NCBI RefSeq assembly: GCF_002270415.1
Contig: NZ_NNRI01000022.1
Coordinates: 124,001-188,000, forward strand
Direction of reading: 5' to 3'
DNA: 64,000 bases
Source: Mesorhizobium sophorae
GTDB taxonomy: Bacteria; Pseudomonadota; Alphaproteobacteria; Rhizobiales; Rhizobiaceae
Shown: one piece after another, positions 1 to 7,495 of the stretch
How the letters are laid out: every line of letters starts with the position of its first letter
Numbering within the stretch: position 1 is the stretch's first letter
Made by a program: the position numbers and the translations under genes
The notes under the pieces: generated by a model
Database searches by the model: none
Told to the model about the DNA's origin: nothing
What the model saw: the letters and a program-made list of their open reading frames with translations, nothing else

Positions 1-266
1 CTGCCGTGCACTCGGCGAAGTGCCGTTAGGCTGCCCATTTCGCAGCTATGGACCGGAACGATCCCGCGCATTTCTCCCGCATGTCAATTCTGTGACGCAA
101 TCGCGTAGTCGGCTTCGCGTGGCGGGCTATGTCCTGTCCCCAGACGTGCGCTGACCTCGCCGCCCAATTCCCGACATTCGGCACGAGCCAATGTCACGCG
201 GCCCCTTGATGGACGAGCCGATTCATGTTCTTCCTTGGGTGGATCCCGTTCTCGGAAAGAAGCGCG

Positions 267-428
267 ATGGACATCATCCTTTATGTGATCGGCGCAGTCA
301 TTCTCGCTGCCGCCGGATATACGGGGTTCAAGTATCTGAATAAATCCAAAAGCGTCTCTGCCCGAAACAATTCGATTGCCGCGGGCCGTGACGTGAGTAT
401 AAAATCGCGGGCTAATGACAAGAAGTAA
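267..428 (+). CDS. Small single-pass membrane protein with GRDV tail motif
   Basis: A 53-residue protein with one hydrophobic helix (about residues 2-19) followed by a basic, polar tail. The tail contains SIAAGRDVSI, similar to SIASARDVII at the start of the next gene, 6 bases downstream, so the pair is probably one operon. I prefer the ATG at 267, which follows a GGAAAG ribosome site. An ATG at 225 would add 14 residues. I do not recognise the family. Short repeats of this kind occur, as I recall, in components of some bacterial conflict systems, but that link is weak here. It is likely cargo of the tRNA-Trp element. Confidence 0.5.
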   Translation: MDIILYVIGAVILAAAGYTGFKYLNKSKSVSARNNSIAAGRDVSIKSRANDKK

Positions 429-434
429 CTATGA

Positions 435-1688
435 ATGGCTCTCGTAATCGCGAAGAAAGGAAGTATAGCTTCCGCGCGCGATGTCATTATTACGGTCAAC
501 ATCCATCTCAACACCCCGCCCACCTCGACCAATCTCGCCAACTTGATCAGCACGTCGTTGCAAGCCGATCCAGACGCTGTGAGCAGCGTTGGGCCGTCGC
601 CGGCCGATGAGCGCAGCGTCGAGGAAGTTGTCACTGCCTACCTCATGATGGCCAGTTCCAGCGCAGCCCTTCCGGACAATCCCTACGAGAAACAGTTCGC
701 CGGCATCGACGAACTGCGGATCCTGCTGCGAACGGCGATCGGCCTGTTCAAATCGCATGCCTATCTGAAGGCCCACGACCTGTTCCGTCAGGCCCTAGCC
801 TCCGATTATGCCGGAGACCTCAAGTCCCGTATGGTCTATGACTACTTGGTGAGCGGCTATGTCGGCTATTCGCTGGCCAGCGACACGGAAGGTATCCGGC
901 ATTTGATCGCTTCGGTGCAATCCGATTTCGCAGGCTATATCGACCGTTCCACCGAACTGGCCATGGCGGAAGCCCACCAAGAAGTTGCTACGCGCCAGAC
1001 TGCTGATGATATGCTTTTTGAGAACGAGGGCATCCTAGCCGAGCTACTAAACAAGTTCGGCCCGGACGACATTGCCTGCCTCAATCTCCAGGGTTTGCTT
1101 TACCGGCGCCTCGGCGAACGGAAGAGTTCGGGCGGACGCCGAAAACATTTCCTTGAGCTCAGCCGCAGCATTTTCGATCATTTGGCCAGCTTAGAGCTCA
1201 ACCTGTCGGTGGAGCATTCCAACAACCGCGCGATCACGTTGATTCGCCTCTATGAATTGACCGGCGACGCGATGGCGCTTGCGGAAGCCGAGACCATCCT
1301 GAGCGGCATCGACTATCGCGTCACCTCGCTTCCCCTCGCCGATTTCCTGGCGCTGCCCAAGGCGCTTAACAATCACGGCAATGTCTGGAAACAGAAGCTT
1401 CAGGCAAACCCTGATGCCGACAGCTACACCTCAGCCATCGAGAACTATTCAAGGGCCGAACGGTATTGGAACGAGCAACAGTCCCCCTACGAGTGGGCGA
1501 TGCTCCAGAAAAACAAAGCCGACGTGCGCTGTATCTACATGAAGATTTTTGGCCTGAAGAAAGCTACCTTCGAGCGAGCGATGACCGAGATCATCGACTC
1601 GCTCAAATACCGAAGTCCCGATCACGCTCCGTATCAATATGAACGCTCTATGGCGGTGAAGCGCGAGCTCGAGAAACTTTTGGCCTGA
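435..1688 (+). CDS. Helical repeat (TPR-like) protein of unknown function
   Basis: A 417-residue, mostly alpha-helical protein. The first 25 residues contain SIASARDVII followed by a beta-prone stretch, echoing the tail of the small membrane protein just upstream. The rest looks like degenerate TPR-type helix pairs, for example around residues 95-120 (LLRTAIGLFKSHAYLKAHDL) and 330-365. There is no signal peptide or membrane segment, so it is probably cytosolic and perhaps held at the membrane by its upstream partner. No catalytic motif is visible. It converges with the minus-strand genes that end at 1786. Family and role are unknown; a sensor or scaffold in an accessory system is one possibility. 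Confidence 0.7.
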   Translation: MALVIAKKGSIASARDVIITVNIHLNTPPTSTNLANLISTSLQADPDAVSSVGPSPADERSVEEVVTAYLMMASSSAALPDNPYEKQFAGIDELRILLRTAIGLFKSHAYLKAHDLFRQALASDYAGDLKSRMVYDYLVSGYVGYSLASDTEGIRHLIASVQSDFAGYIDRSTELAMAEAHQEVATRQTADDMLFENEGILAELLNKFGPDDIACLNLQGLLYRRLGERKSSGGRRKHFLELSRSIFDHLASLELNLSVEHSNNRAITLIRLYELTGDAMALAEAETILSGIDYRVTSLPLADFLALPKALNNHGNVWKQKLQANPDADSYTSAIENYSRAERYWNEQQSPYEWAMLQKNKADVRCIYMKIFGLKKATFERAMTEIIDSLKYRSPDHAPYQYERSMAVKRELEKLLA

Positions 1689-1785
1689 TTGGGCGCCGGT
1701 CCACAGGCATTGGGCCTGCGAACCCATGGCTTGTCTAAATTAAGCCGGTGGTGAAAACCATACAGCCTTGGTTGGCCCCGGGTCG

Positions 1786-2201
1786 CTACGAATGCTTCGG
1801 GACAGGACCGATTGCGTACCACTTGGCAATGAGCCCGACACACTGTGTAACCGCGACAACGGCCAGGAGAAGCATAAGCACCAGTGTCAGCACGAAGAAG
1901 GCCTTGACGTCATCGAAGGCCCACTCGGACACGTGGACGCAAGCCTCGACAACGATGGCGAGGCCGCGCGGCAGAAGGATCAACGTCGCGGCCCAGGTTG
2001 CGCCCCCAACGGTAGCGCCTTGGTGAACAGAGCGAGCTTGACCTGACTGCGTTGCGGCCCGCGATTGTCCCGATCTGGCTCCGGAACGATGTCAAGCGCC
2101 GCCGAAACGTCCGGCAGCCATAAGGTGTAGAGGGCGGCCAGGACAGCCAGCACAAGACTTGCCGCCGATATGGCGTCTGACAGGTGTTCCGCAGTGCTCA
2201 T
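1786..2201 (-). pseudogene. Small membrane protein gene with a frameshift in a G run
   Basis: Reading leftward, an ATG at 2201 overlaps the stop of the upstream gene (ATGA), and the frame encodes a hydrophobic segment (SLVLAVLAALYTLWL) before stopping near 1980. A second frame ending at 1786 continues with a strongly hydrophobic helix (FFVLTLVLMLLLAVVAV). The two frames join naturally at the run of five G on the minus strand near 2007-2013. With one more G the text reads through as PLGGATWAATLILLPRG. The intact product would be about 138 residues with two or three membrane helices. The break may be a true mutation, a sequencing error or programmed slippage. Function unknown. Confidence 0.5.
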
Positions 2202-2758
2202 TGGGGATAGAGAGCCTGGAGCTCGATAAACGTCCCGTTCGAGACCACATAGGTGTCGAACGTGCCGACCTTCCGCCGAATCGGGGTTCGCGGTACGGCC
2301 GCGGAAGCAAGCTCTCCGTTGAGCATCTCGATCACGACGGCATTCGCCAACCGTGCCTCGCGGTCACCCCCTTGCGCGCCTTGGCACGCCGCAATGAAAC
2401 GCCGCGCGGCGGCGTGCATTACGCCCTTGAGCTGATTGCGATGGCGCGACAGCGTCGCTCTGAGAAGCGCGCGTCCCTGCGCACCGGAGAGGTTGAACAT
2501 CCGGGCGATCTTCTCGTCCGTCGGAAAATCCGCCGCAGGCAACGCGAGAAGGATGGCGACCAGACGGCGCTCGCGCAGGTCTGAGACGGTTGTCATGGCC
2601 TCACCGGCGAACATCTCTATATATTCGCGCAACGCCGCCTGGGCATAAGGCTCAAGGCGCTGTTCGACGTGCCCTGGCGCGCAGCCAAGAGTGTCTGCGA
2701 CGGCGTCGATTTCGCCATCGGGCGCGTCCAAGGTAATGGTCAAGTTGAGCTGCGGCAT
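2198..2758 (-). CDS. Hypothetical protein, 186 residues
   Basis: A soluble-looking protein with no signal peptide or membrane helix. The N-terminus (MPQLNLTITLDAPDGEIDAV) looks like a short beta strand followed by helices. The middle part (residues 60-125) is helical and basic, with a segment resembling a helix-turn-helix (EKIARMFNLSGAQGRALLRA). The C-terminus has a small beta-rich tail. A nucleic-acid or regulatory role is possible but unproven. The stop overlaps the start of the membrane protein gene downstream, so the two are translationally coupled. I see no clear ribosome site before the ATG at 2758. No family recognised. Confidence 0.6.
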   Translation of the reverse strand: MPQLNLTITLDAPDGEIDAVADTLGCAPGHVEQRLEPYAQAALREYIEMFAGEAMTTVSDLRERRLVAILLALPAADFPTDEKIARMFNLSGAQGRALLRATLSRHRNQLKGVMHAAARRFIAACQGAQGGDREARLANAVVIEMLNGELASAAVPRTPIRRKVGTFDTYVVSNGTFIELQALYPQ

Positions 2759-2809
2759 TGGGCAAGCATACTTACCATCAAAGTCCGCGCAAGCCGGTTT
2801 CTTTAAAGA

Positions 2810-3220
2810 TTATTGACGATCGGGCGCCGAGGCCGGACGCGGCATACCGGCCTGTGCGGGCCCGCCTTTTCCGACGTGCTCGCCCGCGTTCGCGCGGTTC
2901 GCATAGGCTGACGGCGTCTGGTCCGCCACGAAGTAAAGGTCACGCTCAACTGGCAAGCCGAGAGGCCCGCGTAACGACGACGGCTCAGACAGGCTCACGC
3001 TGCCGATCTCCGGACAACCGAGTCCGAGATCGCAGAGTCCGAAAGCGATATCCGGTTCATCCGGATCAATTTCGGTCAGAAGCCAGGTCGCGCCGGCATC
3101 CGGCGTGAACAGTTTGACGACGGGAACAAAGTCGATTTCGCCGTCCGTACCATGGAGAGGAAGCTGCTGGCGACCATTCGCCAGCAGCTTGTTCCGCAGG
3201 TCTTGGGTCAAGATCTGCAT
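2810..3220 (-). CDS. DUF2958 domain protein
   Basis: 136 residues. The N-terminal 90 match the DUF2958 pattern: an LT..LR.KLL start, then VVKLFTPDAGATWLLTEIDP, then FGLCDLGLGCPEIGSVSLSE. This family is common on plasmids and integrative elements of proteobacteria and has no established biochemical role. The last 45 residues are low-complexity and rich in Ala, Gly and Pro. A clear AGGAGG ribosome site lies 5 bases before the ATG. It sits 9 bases downstream of the 73-residue gene and is probably co-transcribed with it. Confidence 0.75.
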   Translation of the reverse strand: MQILTQDLRNKLLANGRQQLPLHGTDGEIDFVPVVKLFTPDAGATWLLTEIDPDEPDIAFGLCDLGLGCPEIGSVSLSEPSSLRGPLGLPVERDLYFVADQTPSAYANRANAGEHVGKGGPAQAGMPRPASAPDRQ

Positions 3221-3229
3221 GGCGGCCTC

Positions 3230-3451
3230 CTACTCGTCGTCTTCGACTTTGGGAGAGCGAAGGACAATCCGTCCGTCGAGCGGCAAGGCGTCGAGGAGAA
3301 GCGTTCCGCCTTCGCCGTCATCGTGGGCGAAGAAGGCGCCGATGCGGGTCCAGAAGCCCTTCTGGCCCTCTTTGCCGTCACGCACGGTGTACGCGTGGTA
3401 GATCGGAGACTTCGGCTCGGGTTTCGTGTGGGTGTTGCGTTTGATGGTCAT
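3230..3451 (-). CDS. Small conserved-type accessory protein upstream of DUF2958
   Basis: 73 residues starting MTIKRNTHTKPEPK. The ATG at 3451 follows an AAAGGAAAAG ribosome site. The core reads PIYHAYTVRDGKEGQKGFWTRIG, then a charged middle and DALPLDGRIVLRSP near the end. From memory, a short protein of this type often precedes DUF2958 genes on alphaproteobacterial plasmids and islands, and the spacing here fits co-expression. There is no signal peptide or membrane segment. A longer reading of the frame back to 3814 is possible but has no ribosome site and poor codon character, so I reject it. Function unknown. Confidence 0.65.
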   Translation of the reverse strand: MTIKRNTHTKPEPKSPIYHAYTVRDGKEGQKGFWTRIGAFFAHDDGEGGTLLLDALPLDGRIVLRSPKVEDDE

Positions 3452-4136
3452 GGTCTTTTCCTTTGGTTGATGGTTTCTGTCCCGGAGGACGGTTCCAAAG
3501 GAGACGGCGTGCAGAGGCGACTTGTCCCCAACACGGGAGCGCAGCGAAGGAGCGGGCAGGAACGGGACAAGACGGCCGCGCCGGCTAAAAGAACAGGCAT
3601 CACCTCCGGACAGTCCATCAACGGAAAGGCCATGGCCAACGCGACACCGGACGTGGCGAGACAATTCCGGCAACGCGACGACGCTGCAACGGCTGGGGCA
3701 TCCCGGGTGGATGCTTCCGGCCCCGCCTGCCTCCCACGCGGGGCGGAGGCGGTCGAAACGACAATCAAGCCTTCGGCCCTGACGCAGGGCCACCGCTTGC
3801 CGTGCCGACGCCAATCCGGGATCCGGGCTAACAGCGTTGGCCCGGAACGCGGAAAGGCGTGACGAGCATGGTCGGGCATGGAATGTCCGACGATGCGGGC
3901 GGCCGGCGGTCTGTCACTCGCCAATGTATTGGGGAGTGACAGACCGCCCCCAAACCCACGGTGGATGACGGGTTAGCGCAAACGCCACCACATGACCTGC
4001 AAATGACGCTGCGTTTCGGTGATCATTTCCGGTGCAATCCACTGGCCATTAACAGGCGACACCGTTCAATGTCCCGGCAGGCACAGACTGCCTGATCCAT
4101 CTCACCCGACCATTTCCCCAACCAAAGGAGAGCAGA
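3452..4136. other. Non-coding stretch within the mobile element
   Basis: About 680 bases with no convincing gene. Long open frames exist on both strands but have shadow-like composition (Arg/Pro-rich) and no ribosome sites. The notable content is the long dyad at 3905-3948, described separately. The minus-strand part nearest 3451 presumably holds the promoter of the DUF2958 operon. Confidence 0.5.
3905..3948. repeat. 44-base near-perfect palindrome
   Basis: Left arm GGCGGTCTGTCACTC pairs perfectly with right arm GAGTGACAGACCGCC (15 bp). Inside, a G/G mismatch is followed by CCAAT/ATTGG (5 bp) around a GT centre. No T run follows on either strand, so it is not an ordinary terminator. It could be a protein-binding dyad, a transfer or replication site, or a cruciform. 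Confidence 0.85.
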
Positions 4137-4268
4137 ATGACTGCTTATCGCATACGTGCGCCGCCGCGGCGGCCACATCTCCGGTTTCGACCTCTCGGCA
4201 ACCGGATGCCCAACAGGGCAAACCATATCGGCCAGCCATCAGGCTGGCTCGGGAGGCTCGTACCGTAA
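4137..4268 (+). CDS. Short ORF, possibly a frameshifted small protein
   Basis: A 43-codon frame with a good AAAGGAGAG ribosome site before its ATG. Its product is very Arg/Pro-rich and does not look natural. A neighbouring frame, from about 4144 to 4300, reads AYVRRRGGHISGFDLSATG, then a Gly/Ser-rich stretch and VDYAFRPYRE, which looks more like a real protein but lacks a start of its own (a GTG lies at 4156). A single-base indel just after the ATG may have split a small gene of about 55 codons. Low confidence in either reading. Confidence 0.3.
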   Translation: MTAYRIRAPPRRPHLRFRPLGNRMPNRANHIGQPSGWLGRLVP

Positions 4269-4377
4269 AGTAGACTACGCATTCCGGCCATACCGCGAAT
4301 GATCTTCACGGGGTGTCACGATCTACGGACGTGCATCGGCCATCAACACTCAGCCAAAAAAATAAAAAGCGAGCAAG

Positions 4378-5250
4378 ATGGACGATCTAACCATGGACCT
4401 GGTGCGGCTGTGCCACCGCAACCGGGACGGCTCTTACGGCACTCAAAACAACCGCCGGCGCGGCCTGTCCGCAATGGCAAATGAGCTCGTGGACCTCGGC
4501 TACAAGCTACCATCCGCGACCTCCCTTAAACCCAAGCATGTCGACGCCCTTGTCGAGCGATGGCTCGATACCGATACCTCGGACGCGAGTGTCCGCAACC
4601 GCCTCACCTGGCTGCGCTGGTGGGCGGAGAAGGTCAACAAGGTCAATGTCGTCAATCGTGAGAACTCCGCATACGGCGTCGCCGAACGCGGCGAAGTCAC
4701 GCGCAACCGTGCCCAGGCTCTTGATCACGCCAAGCTCGCTACCATTGAAAGTCCGCACATCAAGGCCTCGGTTCTGCTGCAAGCAGCCTTTGGCCTGCGA
4801 CGCGAAGAGGCGATGAAGTTCCAGCCGCAAGCGGCCGCCCGCGCCGACCATATCGCCCTTCAGGCGAGCTGGACGAAAGGCGGCCGCGCTCGGACGGTAC
4901 CCGTGACCACGCTCGAACAGCGGCAAGTCCTCGAGCACGTGCTGCGCCTGGTTCCCGGCGCCGGCTCGTTAATCCCGCCAGAGATGAGCTATGTCGAGCA
5001 ACTCAAGCGTTTCGAGTATCAGACACTCAAAGCTGGTCTGCGTAATACCCATGGCCTCCGCCATGGCTACGCCCAGCAACGCTATGCGGCGCTGACCGGC
5101 CGAATCTGCCCACTGCAAGGTGGCAAGCGCTGGGCTGATATGAGCGGGAATGAACGTGCTGCCGATCGGGCAGCGCGCCACAAAATCTCGGCCGAGCTGG
5201 GCCATGGCCGTCTGAAAATCACCGACACCTACCTCGGGAGTGCATTCTGA
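4378..5250 (+). CDS. Tyrosine recombinase (integrase-domain protein)
   Basis: 290 residues with the full tyrosine-recombinase catalytic set: Arg141 in AAFGLRREE, Lys167 in SWTKGGRAR, His225 and Arg228 in HGLRHGYAQQR, His276 in ELGHGRLK and Tyr285 in TDTYLGS. The N-terminal 100 residues form a helical core-binding region with basic patches. It is much shorter than the element's tRNA-proximal integrase and resembles the integrase-domain proteins often found inside plasmids and ICEs. Its role may be excision, multimer resolution or rearrangement. Its TGA overlaps the ATG of the next gene (TGATG), implying coupling. Confidence 0.85.
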   Translation: MDDLTMDLVRLCHRNRDGSYGTQNNRRRGLSAMANELVDLGYKLPSATSLKPKHVDALVERWLDTDTSDASVRNRLTWLRWWAEKVNKVNVVNRENSAYGVAERGEVTRNRAQALDHAKLATIESPHIKASVLLQAAFGLRREEAMKFQPQAAARADHIALQASWTKGGRARTVPVTTLEQRQVLEHVLRLVPGAGSLIPPEMSYVEQLKRFEYQTLKAGLRNTHGLRHGYAQQRYAALTGRICPLQGGKRWADMSGNERAADRAARHKISAELGHGRLKITDTYLGSAF

Positions 5251-5552
5251 TGAAACGCGCAGAAGGCAATTTCCTCATGGCCGCCAACAAGAGGACGAAA
5301 TACGCAGAAGAGCTGTTCAAGCCGGCGGCCATCGCCGCCGCCGTCGACGAGACGGCCATGCAGGGCTATCGCCGCTATCGTATCGTGCAGGAGTTTCCGT
5401 TCGACCTTTCTGACACGGAGGCCGCGAAGGCGCTTGAGAAATGGCTCGATTCCGAGCAGTTTGAATACGTCTGGCGGCCGACGCGTCTCGAACAGGATGC
5501 GTACAGGCCGTCGATCTTGGCGGAATACCCTGAACTAGAGATCTCTTGGTAA
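5250..5552 (+). CDS. Hypothetical protein coupled to the recombinase
   Basis: 100 residues, overlapping the recombinase stop by one base. A second ATG at 5277 follows AAGG and could be used instead. The product is acidic, with no membrane segment. The C-terminal half, FDLSDTEAAKALEKWLDSEQFEYVWRP, looks like a compact alpha/beta fold. Coupling suggests it works with the recombinase, perhaps as an accessory or directionality factor, but it lacks an obvious helix-turn-helix. No family recognised. Confidence 0.55.
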   Translation: MKRAEGNFLMAANKRTKYAEELFKPAAIAAAVDETAMQGYRRYRIVQEFPFDLSDTEAAKALEKWLDSEQFEYVWRPTRLEQDAYRPSILAEYPELEISW

Positions 5553-5587
5553 CAGAGCTGAAGGCGTGGCGTACGCCAGACCGGCTG

Positions 5588-5761
5588 AGGGGATGTTCAT
5601 CCCCTTTCTTTGTGTTTGCCTCCGCTTCCGGAGGTGCCTGGAACAGCAGTTCTGCTGTTCAAAACGCACATTATCCAACAACAGCGCAAAACCGATCTCA
5701 CTCAACTGAACAGTTCGAAAATCCCGTTGTATTCGGTTGATCAGTTGCTACAGTCTGATCA
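5588..5761. repeat. Cluster of five inverted repeats upstream of traG
   Basis: Five dyads lie within 174 bases: AGGGGATG/CATCCCCT (5588-5605, followed by TTCTTTG, terminator-like), CCTCCG/CGGAGG (5619-5634), GAACAGCAG/CTGCTGTTC around TT (5641-5660), AACTG/CAGTT around AA (5704-5715), and TGATCAG/CTGATCA with a 10-base loop (5738-5761). The first is probably a terminator for the recombinase pair. The rest may bind regulators or relaxosome proteins. Confidence 0.65.
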
Positions 5762-5779
5762 TTCGGGCTGGGGTGGGAC

Positions 5780-7495
5780 GTGGCCAACAAATACGATCCT
5801 TTTGGCGATTTAGATCGCGGTTTTGCGCTTGCCCTGAAGTGGGGCAAGTGGGGTCTTAAGGGCGGGAAGTACCTGGGAGCCCGCTACGCGCGGCGCCAAG
5901 TCGAGCAGCTCTATGGGCCCGAGGTGGCGGACGCCGTCGAGGCCGCAATCCGGTCCGGCCGGGATCCCGGCCCTATCATTGAGCGGGCCAAGCGCGATCT
6001 GGAAGAGCGTCAGGAACGCCAGCGTCAGCTCGAAAGTCCGCCGCCGCTTTATGGCTCGGCACGCTGGGCCACATCCGCTGACCTGCGCGCCATTCCGAGC
6101 GGCAAAATGTACTTGGCCGGGCGGTCGGCTTTCGACAATCCGTCCTCGATCCTCCTGGGCGCCTATTCCGACGACGAAACCGGTGGGGAACCGCAGTTCG
6201 TGCATTGGGACGACGACGGTCACCTGTTGACCATTGCCCCGACGCGATCGGGCAAGGCGGTGACTTCGATTGTACCGAACCTGCTGCGGTATCGGGGCAG
6301 TTGCGTGGTGCTCGACCCCAAGGGCGAGCATTTCGAAAAAACGTCGCAATGGCGTAAATCCATCGGTCACGAAATCTATCGCATTGCCCCGTTCGACCAC
6401 GGCTCGGGCTGGGTCCGGCATCGCTACAATCCCATGGCCCAGGTGCGCACCGAATCGGATGCGCGCTCCCTTGCGGAGCAGATGTTTCCCCGTGATCCCA
6501 AATCATCGGAATTCTTCACTGACGACGCGACCGGGTTTCTCACCGCAGCCATGATGTACGTTAAGTACAACGCGCCGTCCCATCGGCGTACCCTGGCAAC
6601 CGTCTGCCAACTGGCCTCCCAGAAAGGCCGGGATCTCCTCAACGTTGCCCAGAAAATCGCCGAGTTCGCGCCGACTGCCGACGCCGGCAAGGCGGTGCTT
6701 GAAAAGACGCGCGATCGCGGCCTGAAGACGCTCGAAGCGACGCTGGAGAGTAAACTCGCCCTGTGGCGTGACCCAGATATCCAGACCAGCCTGAGCGGAA
6801 CGGACTTCTCCTTTGAGGATCTGAAGGACCGGCCGATGACGGTCTACATTGATATCCCGTTCGGCAAAATGGAGCCGTATGCGCCTTGGTTGCGCGTCCT
6901 GCTCAAAGGCGCCCTTGATGCCATGGAGAGCAATCGCCGCAAACCGGATATCCCGGTGCTGTTCGTCCTCGATGAATTCTTGAACCTCGGACCTTTTCCG
7001 GAATTCCGCGCGGCCATCCGTACCCACGCCAGCGCGGGCGTTCGCCTGTGGTTCTTCCTTCAGGATGTCATGTCCCTCCAGGAGCATTATCCGGGCGACA
7101 GCTGGCAGCCGTTTCTCAACTGCTCCGTCAAACAGTTCTTCGGTATCGACGATCCCATCACCGGGGAGCTGATCGGCAAGTACCTGGGCCACGAAACGCT
7201 CGCTTATCTGAGCCGCTCCAGCGGCCACAGCGGGTCTTCCCAGTTGGAACGCTGGTACGGGGACGCCTCGGTGAACACCGGCACCTCCGGCAACGAAACC
7301 GTCCAGTTCCTAGGGCGGCCGCTGATGACGCCGGATGAAATCATGGAACTGCTCTCCGGCTGGCAGCGTAACGGCTGGCGCTGGAGTATCAACTACGCAC
7401 GCGGCGCGCGCCCCTTCAGAACACGGCTGGTGTCCTACACCGAGAGCGAGACGTGCCGGAACCGGATCGGCACCATGGCGGAGCCTCAACCATGA
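5780..7495 (+). CDS. TraG/VirD4-family coupling ATPase, no membrane anchor seen
   Basis: 571 residues starting at GTG. Walker A is APTRSGK (153-159), Walker B is VLFVLDEF (about 393-400), and the surrounding text (VVLDPKGEHFEKT, YNPM, LKGALDAMES, FLQDVMSLQEHYPGDSW, FFGIDDPITGELI) is typical of VirD4/TraG proteins, which pass relaxase-DNA complexes to a type IV secretion channel. Unlike standard VirD4/TraG it shows no N-terminal membrane helices; the first 90 residues are basic and helical. The stop overlaps the ATG of the M48 gene (ATGA), so the two are made together. Membrane attachment may come from that partner. Confidence 0.88.
   Translation: MANKYDPFGDLDRGFALALKWGKWGLKGGKYLGARYARRQVEQLYGPEVADAVEAAIRSGRDPGPIIERAKRDLEERQERQRQLESPPPLYGSARWATSADLRAIPSGKMYLAGRSAFDNPSSILLGAYSDDETGGEPQFVHWDDDGHLLTIAPTRSGKAVTSIVPNLLRYRGSCVVLDPKGEHFEKTSQWRKSIGHEIYRIAPFDHGSGWVRHRYNPMAQVRTESDARSLAEQMFPRDPKSSEFFTDDATGFLTAAMMYVKYNAPSHRRTLATVCQLASQKGRDLLNVAQKIAEFAPTADAGKAVLEKTRDRGLKTLEATLESKLALWRDPDIQTSLSGTDFSFEDLKDRPMTVYIDIPFGKMEPYAPWLRVLLKGALDAMESNRRKPDIPVLFVLDEFLNLGPFPEFRAAIRTHASAGVRLWFFLQDVMSLQEHYPGDSWQPFLNCSVKQFFGIDDPITGELIGKYLGHETLAYLSRSSGHSGSSQLERWYGDASVNTGTSGNETVQFLGRPLMTPDEIMELLSGWQRNGWRWSINYARGARPFRTRLVSYTESETCRNRIGTMAEPQP

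Noticed and set aside
1..224. Possible gene end or att site at the window edge
   Set aside because: No frame with coding character and no match to the tRNA-Trp 3' end could be found.
3152..3862. A 236-codon plus-strand frame opposite the DUF2958 genes
   Set aside because: It is antisense to two better-supported genes, lacks a ribosome site and has shadow-like composition.
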